Source: Helianthus annuus (Eukaryota; Streptophyta; Magnoliopsida; Asterales; Asteraceae). Taken from it: a DNA stretch of 64,000 nucleotides. The position numbers and the translations under genes were made by a program. Under the pieces are notes generated by a model. It saw nothing but the letters and a program-made list of their open reading frames with translations. It was not told the origin of the DNA and searched no databases. Positions within the stretch are counted from its first letter, which is position 1. Each line of letters starts with the position of its first letter. Location: assembly GCF_002127325.2 (NCBI RefSeq), contig NC_035448.2, positions 61,801,751 through 61,865,750 of the forward strand, written 5' to 3'. Of this stretch, positions 1-10,300 are shown piece by piece.

Positions 1-1
1 A

Positions 2-262
2 CGGATTGACCACTCTCAAAGTCTCGGTTATAAACTACGTTATTACCTTTGTTTAAGGTGTAAATTATTCGTGAATGTCAGGAGGTCTAGTATACGTTGT
101 CTTAACCGGGTCCGTGCTAGAGAGCTCCCTCGCACAATAGATCCCCAATTTAAACCACTCAATGAGAAACCCCTATCGTCCAGACTCGAAGTTGAGACCT
201 GGAAAGAAAAACTCACCCGTGCCTACTATAGGTGGAACTTAAATAACCGTGGCCACCACTAG
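2..262 (+). CDS. Possible 3' fragment of an unknown coding sequence
   Basis: One frame is open from the left edge to a TAG stop at 260-262 (about 86 codons). The predicted peptide is basic, rich in Arg and Leu, with no transmembrane segment or motif I recognise. No start codon is needed because the frame runs off the edge; the first usable start (GTG at 71, ATG at 75 in another frame) gives no help. It could be the end of a host or transposon gene or a chance open frame. A 13-base string, AACTACGTTATTA, occurs near 33 and again near 279, so the segment may itself be repetitive. Function unknown. Confidence 0.2.
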   Translation, partial: RIDHSQSLGYKLRYYLCLRCKLFVNVRRSSIRCLNRVRARELPRTIDPQFKPLNEKPLSSRLEVETWKEKLTRAYYRWNLNNRGHH

Positions 263-1246
263 AGCACTAGTATGGTTAACTACGTTATTACGTGATTTCA
301 ACTTAAAATATGTCTTTTTCGCTTAATTTGAATTTCTAAATTTAGGGGCAAAAATTGTCCAGAAAAAATATATTATGGGGTTGCCCATTGAAGACTGTTT
401 TCTACTTTTCTGCTCGAATATAACAAACCCTAAGTACACACATCATCCTGGCATCCTGCTGCTTATATATTCGGTTTCTTCCAAGTTCCAACATTCATCT
501 CCTCTCTGCCGATTTCAGATCTCGTTTAACTGTTTTCTAAATATTTGTTCAAAGAAACTGAAACTATGTTTTCTTTTTCAGCTTCTAATTTCCGTTTATT
601 TTGAGTTTTGATTTGTACGTTAATTTCATCGAAGAATGATTCGATTCGTGTAAACCTGATGTATAAAAGCAGGGATCGATTGCCTTTGTGAATTGATCTC
701 CCGTAAACGTCAGGGAAATAGAGTGGGCATCGTTATTGGGTGAACCTCTTGATTTCTTTCATGACGGATAAGGTTCAGTAAACGAAGCTATATTTGTTTT
801 TGCTGTTTTCAACTTATTAAAATCTTGATTTTTTGAGGTTGAAATTGTACCCGGAAAGTGAATGAAGGGTAATGAAAATTGTGTATTTAAAAAGTTGAGA
901 TGGAAACCACATGAAAGTGAATTAGGTGCATAAACCGGTTATATTTTGAACTGATGGGGATAATTACTCTAACCGGTTTATGCTTTTTTTTTTTGAATTT
1001 CTTTTTTGGGGGGTTTTGGTTAAAAAACTAGTTAAAGTTAAATTTTCTAATTATTTTTACAAGAAACAACGATATTATCGACACAAACAATAATATAATG
1101 AGGGCTCCATTCTCAAATTTCATTTCATCACACTCTAAGAGTCCCAGTTTCAAGACCTAGCTCGTCACTTGATCTCCTTCGCTCTCACCAGAGGCACCAT
1201 CCACGAAACCTAGGGCTGAACCGCATTCTTTGAGAAAGGGGGAAAG
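263..1246. other. AT-rich stretch without a recognisable gene
   Basis: No coding frame of interest. A TATA-like string (TTATATAT, 463-470) is followed by a pyrimidine-rich leader-like stretch, so a decayed promoter is possible but unproven. A 14-bp perfect inverted repeat (928-941 and 970-983) is listed separately. The 1130-1246 part is C/T-rich and leader-like, and leads into the large inverted repeat. Confidence 0.4.
928..983. repeat. 56-bp foldback, probable MITE relic
   Basis: GCATAAACCGGTTA at 928-941 is exactly complementary to 970-983, with a 28-bp spacer. The sequence just outside and including the left arm, GGTGCATAAACCGGTTA, differs by one base from the terminal sequence of the hAT-like MITE at 16683-17063 (GGTGCACAAACCGGTTA read from its right end). 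I infer an internally deleted relative of that MITE. No target duplication was identified. Confidence 0.45.
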
Positions 1247-1760
1247 ATTCCTGGAATTTTGGTGAATATTTGGGGGTTTTGAATTAATTTTGCTATATCA
1301 TTGAATGTTTTTTATAATTTTGTGTTTAAAGTTTTCATTTATTAGTCTATATGATTACTTATTCTATTATTAGGTCTAGTGGTGTGTGTGTTTAGGCCTA
1401 AAATGCATTTTGTGAGAAAAGGGAACCGGATTTTGGTGAAAATTTGGAGGTTATGAATTACTTTTGCTAAAATATTGAATGTTTCTTATAATTTTGTGTT
1501 TAAAATAATTTATTAGTTTGTATGCTTAGCTATTCCATTATTAGTTTTAGTTGGTGAATGTGTGTTAAGGTGAAAGTGTGTCTAGTCGTGAAATGCATCA
1601 TGTGAAGAAAAGGGGAATGATTCCCTGGATTTTGGTTAAATTTTAGGGGTTTTGAATTAGGGTTTTCTGAATTTTATTTGCTAAATCATTGAATGTTTCT
1701 TATAATTTTGTGTTTTAAGTTTTAATTTATTAGTTTGCCTACTTAGCTATTCCTTTCTTG
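1236..1760. repeat. Three-unit diverged tandem repeat in the left arm
   Basis: Three units share the string TGAATGTTTCTTATAATTTT (with minor changes) followed by GTGTTT and TTATTAGT. They begin near 1245, 1420 and 1610. The mirrored copies lie at about 3050-3569. The units are AT-rich with no coding sign. Confidence 0.6.
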
Positions 1761-3569
1761 TATTGTCCGCACCAGTCGGTTATTAACTTGGTTTGTTATG
1801 TGTTATTATCAATAGTGAATATTGTCACGGCGAGATAAGAAGTCACAAGGTGTTTTTATTACTGGGAGCCCCCAACCAACATTTAGAAAAATGTTCGTGA
1901 CTTCATTAAGGGTGCCGTTACTTTTGCTGTAACCGGAAAAGTAACCCGTCACTTTAACTTTTATAGATCATCACTTGATTTTTCAAGATTACATAATTTC
2001 TCGACATTAACTCATATTCACTAAATTCCCATTTTACTTGTGTGCTTTACAACCTCCTGAAATGAGTGATCATGAAACACCTTCGTGGGCATGTAAGCTT
2101 CCAATGTCTACTTGAATTCTTATGTGATATTCAATCTAAATTGATGTTAATTTTGAATTGAAAGTATGCGTAACTTGTGTTGCCATTATATTGTCCAAAA
2201 ATGGATGATGACCTACCGGATTCACCTGAAAAGGCTTCAAAGTTCATAATAGATGTGTTAATGAAATTCGACATATCGGGTGACATTAAGGTCTGTTCTC
2301 TATTCCGGACTCATAGTTAACTCTATGTAAAAATTACTAAAATTTCAAATAAGAATATATATATTTTTTTCTCAAAGCTGGTTCAACCATTTTAACTTTT
2401 AACTGGTAGGAAGGACTAGTGGTTGAACCGGCTTTGATAAAAAAATATATATATATTCTTATTTGAAAATTTGGTAATTTTTACATATAGCTAACTATGA
2501 GTCTGGAGTAGAAAACAGACCTTAATGTCACCCGATATGTCGAATTTCATTAACACATCTATTATGAACTTTGAAGCCTATTCAGGTGAATCCGGTAGGT
2601 CATCATCCATTTTTAGACAATATAACGGCGGCACAAGTTCCGCGTACCTCAATTCAAAATTAACATCAATTTAGATTGAATATCACATAAGAATTTAAGT
2701 AGACATTGGAAGCTTACATGCCCCACGAAGGTGTTTCATGATCACTCATTTCAGGAGGTTGTAAATCACACAAGTAAAATGGGAATTTAGTGAATATGAG
2801 TTAATGTCGAGAAATTATGTAATCTTGAAAAATCAAGTGATAATCTATAAAAGTTAAAGTGAAGAGTTACTTTTCCGGTTACAGCAAAAGTAATGACATC
2901 CTTAGTGGAGTCACGGACATTTTTCTGAATGTTGGCCAGGGGCTCCCAGTAATAAAAAACGTCTTGTGACTTCTTACCTCGCCGTGACAATATTCACTAT
3001 TGGATAATAACACATAACAAACCAAGTTAATAATCGATTGTTGCAGACAATAGAAGAATGGAATAGCTAAGCACACAAACTAATAAATTAAAACTTAAAA
3101 CACAAAATTATAAGAAACATTCAATGATTTAGCAAATAAAATTCAGAAAACCCTAATTCAAAACCCCCAAATTTAACCAAACTTCGGGGAATCCTTCCCC
3201 CTTCTTCACATGATGCATTTCACGCCTAGACACACATTCACCTTAACACACATTCACCAACTAGATTTAATAATGGAATAGCTAAGCATACAAACTAATA
3301 AATGAATTTTAAAACACAAAACTATAAGAAACATTCAATATTTTAGCAAAACTAATTTAAAACCTCTAAATTTTCACCAAAATCCGATTCCCCCTTTCCA
3401 CAAAATGCATTTCAAGCCTAAATACATAGTCACCAACTAGATCTAATAATCGAATAGGTAATATAGACTAATAAATGAAAACTTTAAGCACAAAATTATA
3501 AGTAACATTCAATGATATAGCATAACCAATTCAAAACCCGCAAATATTCACCAAAATTCAAGGAATCCT
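1247..3569. repeat. Large inverted repeat (foldback), 1.15-kb arms
   Basis: Left arm 1247-2389 and right arm 2420-3569 are reverse complements with scattered mismatches, separated by about 30 bases. Each arm contains three related units of roughly 150-190 bp (left arm near 1245, 1420 and 1610; mirrored in the right arm near 3100-3569), then a non-repeated part with exon-like pieces: an ATG frame near 2063-2093 that ends in GCATGTAAG, resembling a splice donor, and an ATG frame near 2201 that ends in AAGGTCTG. A transcript through it could fold into a hairpin of over 1 kb. No transposase and no clear target duplication were seen. It could be a foldback or Mutator-like element, or a head-to-head duplication. 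Confidence 0.75.
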
Positions 3570-3711
3570 CATTCCATTTAAGCCGACATCAAAAGGTAAA
3601 AAAAATTCATTTTATAGTGCTCAAAGAAGACACATTTTGCGAAGTGTTTGTATGTTAATGCGATTAAAGGTTAAATATAACTAGAAGAAGAAAAATAAGT
3701 AAAGTTTATAT

Positions 3712-3716
3712 CACGG
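3712..3716. repeat. Target-site duplication of Gypsy-I, left copy
   Basis: CACGG directly abuts the left LTR and is repeated exactly at 16221-16225 after the right LTR. A 5-bp duplication is usual for Gypsy integrases. Confidence 0.9.
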
Positions 3717-4510
3717 TGTCACACCCCTTTCTGCGGCGGAAGCACGAAGTGTGATCATGAAAGGTTCTCATTGCATACGAAAGGTAAACATACTACATGC
3801 TCATGAAAATAACTTCAAATACCATAACTTGAAATCATAAGTTAGCGTTTACAACGCGAGTTAACATAAAACATTGTCTTAAAAGGTTTACACTTTATTT
3901 AAAGACGAACACAAGCGACATCCACGAGCATAAGAGAGACCACGCGCACATCCATCCTAGTTACCTGAAATACATGTGAGTTTTGGAAAAACGTCAACAT
4001 AATGTTGGTGTGAATTCATGCCGTTTTGTTTTGCACTTTTGTATACTTTGTATGAAAACATATTTTGTGAATAAATCGAGTTTTCATAAAATCCAGTTTC
4101 ATGTGTACACCACGTACTCATGTATGATTCAAATTCTTCTAGAGTACCCCACGTACTCAAGTATAATCCATGCTTTTCTTGAGTACCCCACGTACTCAAG
4201 TATTCATCAAGTTTTAGAATGGTATGAGTTTTTATGTAAATTAAGTATTCCTGTAGGTATCAGGGTTGTTAATGGGTTGCAAAGCCATTAACATGTGACA
4301 CGACATAGGAAGTCACCAAACCTTAGGCATTTAATTGGTATATTCTGAGACACAAAAGCACTACTCGATACTCGCCCTCATCGAGAGTGTGGCTGCCCGG
4401 CACCCGTTAGATCTAACCTTTTGTTCTGCGGTCTAGGTATATTGTTGATTAATGGTGCTTCTGTACCCTATTCGTGACACGATTCCTCGCATCATTTTTC
4501 ATAGCGCATC

Positions 4511-4702
4511 CTACTTGGTACTCGTTTCTCACCAAGCGCGCTTCTCATATTCCTATTTCACAACACACTTGGTACTCGTTCTCACCAAGTGCGCTTCTCG
4601 TTTTCTTATTTCACAACACACTTGGTACTCGTTCTCACCAAGTGCGCTTCTTGTATTCTTATATCGCTACACACTTGGTACTCGTTCTCACCAAGTGTGC
4701 TT
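4511..4702 (-). repeat. Four tandem hairpin units in Gypsy-I LTR
   Basis: Four units about 50 bp apart share CACTTGGT, a 10-base loop ACTCGTTCTC, then ACCAAGTG; the first unit is slightly diverged. Each forms an 8-bp stem. They lie downstream of the predicted TATA box on the element's strand, so they should be transcribed. The other LTR has the same units at 13396-13587. Confidence 0.8.
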
Positions 4703-6403
4703 TTTATTATCATACCATTTGTTAAACATAAAAATATCTGTAACATGTATTTCACCCCCGAAGTTATAAAACTGAAAACAGTTAAGAGAAAAGGGGGAGC
4801 ATGAACTCACAACTTTGCGTTCCTGTGCGTCGTAAACTTCACCGGGTTTGCTTATTTAACGTCGTAACCTATACGCGTTTTCTTAACGTTAGTCACTAGA
4901 CTTGCGTCGCACAAGTTCAGTCACTCACTTTTGTATTCGTATTGTCGTGTAAAAAAAATATTTCATATTTTTTTTTTACTAAGTATCTTACTTATATTAT
5001 TTTTCGCAAATTAATATAAGTATCTTGTGTTTTGCACTTTGCACCCGAATTATGTGTCTTGTATATTGTATGTGTATTTTCATGTTTATACTCCTCATGA
5101 GTATTTAGTGTATTTTTACGTCTTAATACGCTAGCACGTATAACACATACTATATACACTTAGCACAGAAGTTGGTGATAAAATAATATATATTTTTCTC
5201 TCAAAAATATACATACTTATATCCATTTTTATTCTTGAAGAAATCCTCATTTCTTATCACCAAAAATTAGGGAAACCTTGGTAATACTCTTAAATACATT
5301 TTTAGGGAATAAGTTTCTCAAAAACTTATATTTTTCTAAGTATCAAAATTTATAAAAATTTTGGCAGAGTTTCCCCTAAAAATGGAGGTTTCCCATGTTT
5401 TCAAAACATGTGTTTATTTTCTTTTAAATCGTCAACAATCATCAACAACACTTATCAACAATAATCATCCACGAATATCACTAATTTCTCCATTTCATGA
5501 ACTTGGTTATTTACTAAAATTGTGTAGTAACTTACTAGCACATTTAGTAAGTCTTGTTATCTTTAAAAATAAGTTTAGTTTCTTAAAAACCTTATTTTCA
5601 AAGAATATAAAGTTTCACAACTTCTAGTCGGTTTTTACGAAAATTATTTCTTTGTTAAAACTTTTGTTACGCACGTGTCCATACACTTGTTTGTTCACAA
5701 AAATCACTTTTGTTTGTGTAAGATCCGGTTTAGAACATGTGGTTCCTTTTGACGCTTGGTCTTTTGAAAATACCACTTGTAGATACATAGATCGGCAAGT
5801 TTTAAACACTATTTAACAAGTAAAAATACTTTTACACAAGTTCATGTTTCTCGTGTGGTAGAGTTTCACCTTTTAACCCTTGTACCGTCCGAAACAAGCT
5901 TATGTCAAGATCTATGATCTTAACAAAGTCGGGTTAAACGGTGATCCGAGCTACCACAACGTAGATCGGCCTAAATAATCCCACAAATCAAATACTACCA
6001 CATTTACACATCATGTGAGCTTTTATCCATCATTTAAGTGTCTTTTAGTAGACTTTAATGTATCAAATTGCAAGATTCCAAGTTTTAACTGTTATCTATC
6101 ATATTAACCACTCTAGATTAGTTCAAGAATGTGTTTTAAGTAACTCACCACTAGCTCGAGGCTAGGGAAGAATCTAGACGCGAATGTGGTGGATAAAAGC
6201 TAGAGAAAAAGGTCCTTCGTGCTCCGAGTGCACCAAGCCTCCTAATACGTGATCCTTGATGCTTGGGTATGCTTGGAATGGCTTGAACAAGGCTCGAAAA
6301 ATTGATGGGTGATTAGGGATGTTTGGCCGTGAGCTTTCTAGAGGGAGAGAGGAGAGTTGTTTGGTGTTGTGAAGTGTGAAAGTTCATATGTGCCATCTCA
6401 CGG

Positions 6404-6411
6404 TATTTATA
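6404..6411 (-). promoter_or_regulatory. TATA box in Gypsy-I 3' LTR
   Basis: TATAAATA on the minus strand, immediately downstream of the 11-bp array. The equivalent in the 5' LTR is 15289-15296. Confidence 0.6.
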
Positions 6412-6424
6412 GACATTCCATATG

Positions 6425-6743
6425 GCATATTCCTAGCATATTCCTGGCATATTCTTGGAATATTCCTAGCATATTCCTGGAATATTCCTAGCATATTCCT
6501 GGCATATTCCTGGAATATTCCTAGCATATTCCTAGCATATTCCTGGAATATTCCTAGCATATTCCTGGAATATTCCTAGCATATTCCTGGCATATTCCTG
6601 GAATATTCCTAGCATATTCCTAGCATATTCCTGGAATATTCCTAGCATATTCCTGGCACATTCCTGGAATATTCCTAGCATATTCCTAGCATATTCCTGG
6701 AATATTCCTAGCATATTCCTGGAATATTCCTAGCATATTCCTA
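6425..6743. repeat. 11-bp tandem array, 29 units
   Basis: Twenty-nine consecutive 11-bp units of the types GCATATTCCTA, GCATATTCCTG and GAATATTCCTA. Where a G-ending unit meets a GAATATTCC unit, the palindrome GGAATATTCC forms (ten times). It sits directly upstream of the TATA box on the element strand. The long open frames over it only reflect the period. Confidence 0.93.
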
Positions 6744-7335
6744 GATTTTCTGCGTTGTCTGCGTTTTGCAGTGTAAGCACAGTGTCGCGTAGGAACTCAC
6801 GGTACGCGCTTAAACTTGAAAAATAACGTTTTTAAGCGTTTCAATTTATTTTTCAACACGAACCTGATTAAAATAAAATTTTAATCATAACAGAATATTT
6901 GTGGGATTAAATATTATCCGGGCGGCCACCAACGTTCGTTTCGCAGTTTTGTCGTAATTTGTTCTGCACTTAAAGTGTGTTTCGGGTGCCTTTTAGTGCG
7001 TGTTTTAGCTTTCGTAACGACCATAAATTAAACCCTGATATGTACTCTTGGGTTTTAATGTACCTTTGTCGTAGGACCTACACCTAGGCCTCAATTCTAA
7101 TGTCTGACTGCTTTCTGCAGTTCCGTTGACACAGTGTGTCTTACCGGTGAGTTTACTAATATTTCTGACGCAACGCTCTCGTTTTTGCATAAAGCAATAT
7201 TTTGTAGTATACAACGTGCATGAATTCACTTGCTTAGCTTCTAATCAGTCAATGTTGACATTTAAGCTCATAATTGCAGTCATTAAATAATAATTAAAAT
7301 GTACGGAAGTTACCGGTTTTGTGCCAGTTGTCACA

Positions 7336-7350
7336 GTCTCCCCCCGTTAA
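7336..7350 (-). promoter_or_regulatory. Polypurine tract of Gypsy-I
   Basis: On the minus strand TTAACGGGGGGAGAC lies directly against the 3' LTR start (TGTGACAAC). This is where plus-strand DNA synthesis is expected to be primed. Confidence 0.85.
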
Positions 7351-7352
7351 AA

Positions 7353-7371
7353 GAATTTCGTCCCGAAATTC
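7353..7371 (-). other. Stop-codon/PPT hairpin of Gypsy-I
   Basis: On the minus strand GAATTTCG, loop GGA, CGAAATTC: an 8-bp perfect stem. It overlaps the last two bases of the pol TGA stop (7370-7372) and ends two bases from the polypurine tract. Equivalent hairpins occur in the other three Gypsy elements. Confidence 0.75.
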
Positions 7372-10300
7372 AGGTTGAACTAACTCTCGCAGGAGTCTTC
7401 TTGAATAGGTGGGGATACTTTTCTTTGAACTGGTCTTCGCGTTCCCATGTATACTCGGGTCCGTGCTTAGAGCTCCAACGTACTTTGACAAGTTTCACAC
7501 TGCTCCTCCTAGTCTTGTTGACTTTCCAGTCAGTAACCTCAACGGGTTGTTCTGTAAATCGGAGGGCTTCATCAATATGCACTTCATCCACCGGGATGAT
7601 CACGTTTTCTTGTGTTGGACTCTTCTTCAGGTTGGATACATGAAACGTATCATGTACTCCATTAAGTTCTTCCGGTAACTCCAACTTGTACGCCACGGTA
7701 CCAATTCTTCTCAAGATTCTGAATGGTCCGATGTATCGTGGGTTCAGCTTTCCACGCTTTCCAAATCTGACTACGCCCTTCCAAGGTGAGACTTTTAACA
7801 ACACTTTGTCTCCCACCTCGAATTCTACTGATTTTCTTTTCGGATCAGCGTAGCTCTTTTGTCGATCTCGAGCCGCCTTAATGCGTTCTCGGATCTGCGC
7901 AATCTTGTCGGTTGTCTCTTGAACAAGTTCAGGACCAACCATACGTTTATCTCCGGCATCTGCCCAACATAAGGGCGATCGACACTTGCGGCCATACAGA
8001 GCTTCGAACGGCGCGGCCTTTATGCTTGTATGATAACTGTTATTGTAGGAAAACTCAACTAAGGGTAGGTGAGTATCCCAGCTGCCGCCTAGATCCATGA
8101 CACATGCGCGAAGCATATCTTCTAACGTTTGTATAGTCCGTTCGCTCTGGCCGTCTGTTTGCGGATGGAATGCCGTGCTTAGATCTAACTGAGATCCAAA
8201 GGCTTCCTGAAATGATTGCCAGATTCTTGAGACAAAGCGTCCATCTCTGTCTGAAATGATTGAGATAGGCACTCCATGACGTGCCACAATTTCTCTTAAG
8301 TATATTTCTGCAAGCTTTCCAGTGCTATCCTTCTCTCGGATTGGCAGGAAATGCGCAGATTTCGTCAACCGATCAACTATTACCCATATCATGTCGTGCC
8401 CCCTTGGGGTCCTGGGTAATTTCGTTATGAAGTCCATCGAGATTTGTTCCCACTTCCACACGGGAATCTCTGGTTGTTGTAGTAGGCCGGACGGTTTTTG
8501 ATATTCGGCCTTAACCTTAGCACAGGTTAGGCATTTTCCAACATAGACAGCAACATCGCCTTTGAGTCTCGGCCACCAATAGTACTCTTTCAAGTCTTGA
8601 TACATCTTGTCCGATCCTGGGTGGATCGAATATCTCGATTTGTGGGCTTCATTAAGGATGACTTCTCGTATGCCACCATAGAGTGGAACCCAAATACGCT
8701 TCTTGAAGTATAAGGCTCCCTCTTCATTTGGTGCCATGTACTTCAATGCACCTCGGAGGTATTCAGCTTTACGGTTCTCTCCTTTAAGAGCTTCTTGTTG
8801 TGCATCACGAATGCGTGCAGTGAGGTTCGTTCGAATGGTCATTTCTAACGCTCGAACTCTTAGGGTCTTAACCCTTTCTTTTCGACTTAATGCGTCTGCT
8901 ACAACGTTTGCCTTTCCTGGGTGGTACTTAATCTCACAGTCGTAATCATTTAGCAGCTCGACCCATCGCCGCTGGCGCATATTCAATTCCTTCTGATTAA
9001 ATATGTGTTGCAGGCTTCTGTGATCTGTGAAGATTGTGCATCGAGTACCATATAGATAGTGTCGCCAGATTTTCAAGGCGAATACCACTGCGCCCAGCTC
9101 CAGGTCATGAGTGGTATAGTTTCTTTCATGCACCTTCAGTTGCCTTGAAGCGTAAGCGATGACCTTTTGGCGTTGCATGAGCACGCATCCCAGTCCTTGT
9201 CGCGAGGCGTCGCAGTATACCACGAAGTCTTCCGTGCCTTCGGGCAGTGACAATATTGGTGCATCGCATAGCTTGTTTTTGAGTAGCTGAAAAGCTTCCT
9301 CTTGTTTAACACCCCAGTCATACTTCTTGTCTTTCTGAGTAAGGGCAGTTAGCGGCTGAGCTATTTTGGAGAAATTCTCGATGAATCTCCGATAGTAGCC
9401 CGCTAAGCCCAAAAATTGGCGAACCTCAGTTGGGGTTTTGGGAGCTTCCCAATTCTTTATTGCTTCTATCTTGGACGGGTCTACATGAATGCCCTTCTCA
9501 TTCACAACGTGACCAAGAAATTGTACTTCGCGAATCCAGAATTCGCATTTTGAGAACTTTGCATAAAGTTTCTCCTTTTTCAGTAGCTCCAAGATGGTTC
9601 TGAGGTGTTGCTCGTGCTCTTCTTTCGTCCGAGAGTAAATCAGGATATCATCGATAAATACAATCACAAATTTATCGAGATATGGTTTGCATACACGGTT
9701 CATCAGATCCATAAAGACCGCTGGTGCATTCGTCAGCCCGAATGGCATCACAAGAAACTCGTAATGCCCATAGCGTGTTCTGAATGCAGTCTTTGGTACG
9801 CTCTCCTCTTGGATTCTCAGCTGGTGGTATCCAGACCGAAGGTCGATCTTGGAATAATAGCTTGACCCTTGTAACTGGTCAAACAAGTCGTCAATCCTCG
9901 GTAGTGGGTACCGATTCTTGATCGTTAGTTTGTTCAGTTCCCTATAATCGATACACATCCGCATGGTTCCATCCTTTTTCTTCACGAACAAAACTGGAGC
10001 TCCCCATGGCGAGAAGCTTGGCCTTATGAATCCTTTATCCAACAACTCCTGGAGTTGTGTAGATAGTTCTTGCATTTCGGATGGCGCAAGTCTATACGGT
10101 GCCTTGGCTACAGGAGCAGCTCCCGGAACCAAGTCTATACGGAATTCGACTTGTCGTTGCGGAGGTAGTCCTGGCAGATCCTCAGGGAACACATCAGGAA
10201 ATTCCTTCACCACAGGAATATCTTCGAGTTTCGGTTCCTCAGCCTTCTTATCTATAACGTGTGCTAGGAAGGCAACACATCCTTTCCTTAAGCACTTCTG

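Larger units (their letters stand above)
3717..7335 (-). repeat. Gypsy-I 3' LTR
   Basis: 3619 bp, matching 12602-16220 at nearly every base. On the minus strand it has about 590 bp before an 11-bp repeat array (6425-6743), a TATA box (6404-6411) just after the array, and then about 2.7 kb of probable R/U5. The downstream part holds four hairpin units (4511-4702) and three copies of a CACGTACTCA repeat (about 4105-4203). Short frames inside it are duplicated in both LTRs and look non-coding. Confidence 0.93.

Noticed and set aside
375..611. Possible small protein of 78 residues
   Set aside because: Pyrimidine-rich leader-like sequence with low-complexity hydrophobic translation and no motif.
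2787..3076. Minus-strand ORFs of 65-67 codons in the right arm of the inverted repeat
   Set aside because: Overlap each other in different frames and have no recognised domain; kept only as part of the exon-like content of the arms.
4452..4804. Overlapping open frames of 70-105 codons, duplicated at 13337-13689
   Set aside because: They lie in the hairpin repeats of the Gypsy-I LTR; the frames come from the repeat period and run in several frames at once.
6376..6714. Open frames on both strands over the 11-bp array
   Set aside because: An 11-bp repeat without stop codons gives open frames in several phases; the product is a simple repeat.
6425..6743. CRISPR-like regular repeats
   Set aside because: Units are contiguous and 11 bp long with no unique spacers, in plant nuclear DNA.
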